A stretch of 64,000 nt of DNA from Anaerocolumna sp. AGMB13020. GTDB lineage: Bacteria; Bacillota; Clostridia; Lachnospirales; Lachnospiraceae. Positions within the stretch are counted from its first letter, which is position 1. The number at the start of each line of letters is the position of its first letter. Shown piece by piece: positions 62,527 through 64,000 of the stretch. The notes beneath the pieces were generated by a model. The model saw only the letters and a program-made list of their open reading frames with translations. It was not told the origin of the DNA and did no database searches. The stretch covers positions 3,248,001 to 3,312,000 of the forward strand of contig NZ_CP136910.1 of assembly GCF_033100115.1 (NCBI RefSeq). Direction: 5' to 3'. The position numbers and the translations under genes were made by a program.

Positions 62527-63640
62527 TGAGACATGGAAAGAGGTTGAATTAGGGCAATTACTCAATTTTAAAAGAGGACACGATTTGCCAAAAACAAGTA
62601 TGAATGGAGGAGAAATTCCTGTTGTTGGTTCTAATGGAATAATTGGATATCATGATATATATACAACTGAAAGCCCTTGTTTAACAATTGGCAGAAGTGG
62701 GAATATAGGAAAACCATATATTGTAGAGAAAAACTGTTGGGCACATAATACAACGTTATATGTAGATGATTTTAAAGGCAATGATCCTTTTTATCTATAT
62801 TATCTATTAAAAACCATGAAATTATCTTTTTATGGTGGAGGAAGTGCAGTTCCAACTCTTAATAGAAACCACATTCATCCCATAAAGGTATTTGCAACAT
62901 TCAATACTAAAATTCAAAAAAGTATAGCTAAATTATTAAAAGATTTTGATATGAAAATAGAATTAAATAATCAAATAAACGATAATTTACTGGAACAAGT
63001 GATGGCTTTATTCAAGAACATCTTTGTTGAGTCAAAAACGGAGCACAAAATTTGTAAAGCTGATGAATATTTCAAAATATCTATCGGAAAAACACCACCA
63101 CGTAAAGAACAGGAATGGTTTTCAACAGATAGCCAAAATATACGTTGGGTTTCTATTTCCGATATGGGAAGTAGTGGAGTATTTATTTCAGACAGCTCCG
63201 AATACCTTACACATGAGGCTGTGAACAAGTTTAATGTCGTAATCATTCCCGATAATACGGTATTAGTTAGCTTTAAACTTACGGTGGGCAGAATTGCCAT
63301 TACAGATGGTGTGATGACTACCAATGAGGCAATTGCACATTTCAAATCATCCAATATGGAAATTAATCCGTATTTGTACTGCTATTTGAAAAATTTCAAT
63401 TTCCAATCTCTTGGTAGTACATCTTCAATTGCAACTGCAGTAAACTCAAAGATAATCAAGGGCATGCCATTTATAATTCCAAAGGATGATGAACTTCGAC
63501 AATTTAATGAAGTTGCATTTCCAGCATTTTCTATGATAAAGGCTAATCAGGCTGAGACCAAAAACCTAACACAGTTAAGAGATACAATATTACCTAAATT
63601 AATGTCGGGCGAGCTTGATGTTTCTGCTATTGTCCATTAA
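62516..63640 (+). CDS. hsdS: Type I restriction-modification specificity subunit
   Basis: HsdS chooses the DNA target. The 374-residue protein contains two target-recognition domains (about residues 5-130 and 180-350), each followed by a conserved helical spacer (KSIAKLLKDFDMKIELNNQI and a C-terminal NLTQLRDTILPKLMSGEL). TRD1 includes IPVVGSNGIIGYHD and GRSGNIGKPYIV, typical of the family. TRD2 (ISIGKTPPRKEQEWF, VSISDMGSSGVF) is clearly different, so a bipartite site is expected. Confidence 0.94.
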   Translation: MKFDETWKEVELGQLLNFKRGHDLPKTSMNGGEIPVVGSNGIIGYHDIYTTESPCLTIGRSGNIGKPYIVEKNCWAHNTTLYVDDFKGNDPFYLYYLLKTMKLSFYGGGSAVPTLNRNHIHPIKVFATFNTKIQKSIAKLLKDFDMKIELNNQINDNLLEQVMALFKNIFVESKTEHKICKADEYFKISIGKTPPRKEQEWFSTDSQNIRWVSISDMGSSGVFISDSSEYLTHEAVNKFNVVIIPDNTVLVSFKLTVGRIAITDGVMTTNEAIAHFKSSNMEINPYLYCYLKNFNFQSLGSTSSIATAVNSKIIKGMPFIIPKDDELRQFNEVAFPAFSMIKANQAETKNLTQLRDTILPKLMSGELDVSAIVH

Positions 63641-63679
63641 GTAGATAAATTATCGTTTTTATACATGGAGGAGATACTT

Positions 63680-64000
63680 ATGAAAATACCGATAACAGAT
63701 TCAATTGTTTTTGCTGTAGCAAATTTAGTTGATGATGCACAAACTGAAACACGAAAACCAAGTCATTATGATTTGGGCGAAGAAATAAGTAGGTGCAAAC
63801 TTCAAAATGTTGATCCTAATAAAAAGGGTCAGAATTATGGAAAGGCCAAGCGAATGAGAGTTGTGCTGACGTGGGCTTTAGAAAATGATATTGATGCAGG
63901 AAGTAAATTGGTTGAGTGTATTCTTAGCTTGATACGTGGTAATGGAGGATTTAGAAATGATTCTCCAAATTATGTCGGAGAGCAATCAATACTTAATGCA
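63680..64000 (+). CDS. Abortive-infection-like protein, 3' end beyond the window
   Basis: An open frame from ATG 63680 (ATGGAGGAG 7 nt upstream) runs to the window edge with 107 codons and no stop. The sequence SHYDLGEEISRCKLQNVDPN, YGKAKRMRVVLTWALENDID and LSLIRGNGGFRNDSPNYVG resembles N-terminal domains of abortive-infection family proteins (AbiJ-NTD type). It follows hsdS by 39 nt on the same strand, within a defence island. The assignment rests on memory of the family pattern and should be checked. Confidence 0.6.
   Translation, partial: MKIPITDSIVFAVANLVDDAQTETRKPSHYDLGEEISRCKLQNVDPNKKGQNYGKAKRMRVVLTWALENDIDAGSKLVECILSLIRGNGGFRNDSPNYVGEQSILNA

Overview
The window looks like a chromosome segment of a low-GC, spore-forming anaerobic Firmicute, most likely a Lachnospiraceae or related Clostridia (Lachnoclostridium/Anaerocolumna type). 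The reasons are the sporulation genes (spoVG, spoVT, yabP, yabQ, spoIIE), GlgD, two GH13 enzymes with a maltodextrin ABC importer, frequent GTG/TTG starts with strong AGGAGG sites, and the gene order. No sequence search was run; every name rests on motifs, length and synteny.

Regions. (1) 1-3.9 kb: the 3' part of glgD, spoVG, a membrane-anchored transglutaminase-like protein, an unknown coiled-coil protein and a PqqD-like protein. (2) 4.3-23.4 kb: a conserved block in the Bacillus subtilis order, pth-mfd-(PpiC lipoprotein, PAP2, truA)-spoVT-mazG-hup-rqcP-yabP-yabQ-divIC-tRNA-Met-(P-loop kinase island)-spoIIE-tilS-hpt-ftsH. It combines tRNA and ribosome quality control, sporulation and cell division. 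spoIIE has a promoter with the 21-bp spacer typical of Spo0A-activated promoters. (3) 23.8-28.2 kb: a GH13 amylase, tRNA-Leu, tRNA-Gly, a CmpB-like membrane protein and 1.5 kb of non-coding DNA full of repeats. (4) 28.3-48.9 kb: housekeeping and accessory genes (radical SAM/B12 protein, nth, DEDDh exonuclease, APH-like kinase, VanW, AIR synthase-like, Lrp plus aminotransferase, trmL, an ABC exporter pair, and a reverse-strand mutS2-response regulator-histidine kinase cluster), then an HtrA-like protein lacking catalytic residues. (5) 49.0-55.6 kb: a LacI-controlled maltodextrin locus (LacI, binding protein, two permeases, cytoplasmic GH13). (6) 56.2-58.6 kb: yhaM and an RlmD-type methyltransferase. 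(7) 59.4-64.0 kb: a defence island holding a type I restriction-modification operon that begins with a gene fusing a degenerate methylase domain to a target-recognition domain, followed by hsdM, hsdS and the start of an abortive-infection-like gene. The window ends inside that gene.

Most unusual signals. First, four long (208-230 bp) intergenic palindromes form one family in two subtypes. Their helices differ by paired, compensatory substitutions, while internal loops and an apical CTCGCTG...GCTCAAAC motif stay conserved. They occur as two inverted pairs. Second, the restriction-modification promoter has a perfect 17-bp inverted repeat whose 6-nt centre is the -35 box. Third, a short hairpin followed by an ATGG box exactly 12 nt before the start codon recurs at seven genes on both strands (an eighth has the box with only a weak hairpin). 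Fourth, a 19-bp hairpin buries the yabP ribosome-binding site and also looks like a terminator.
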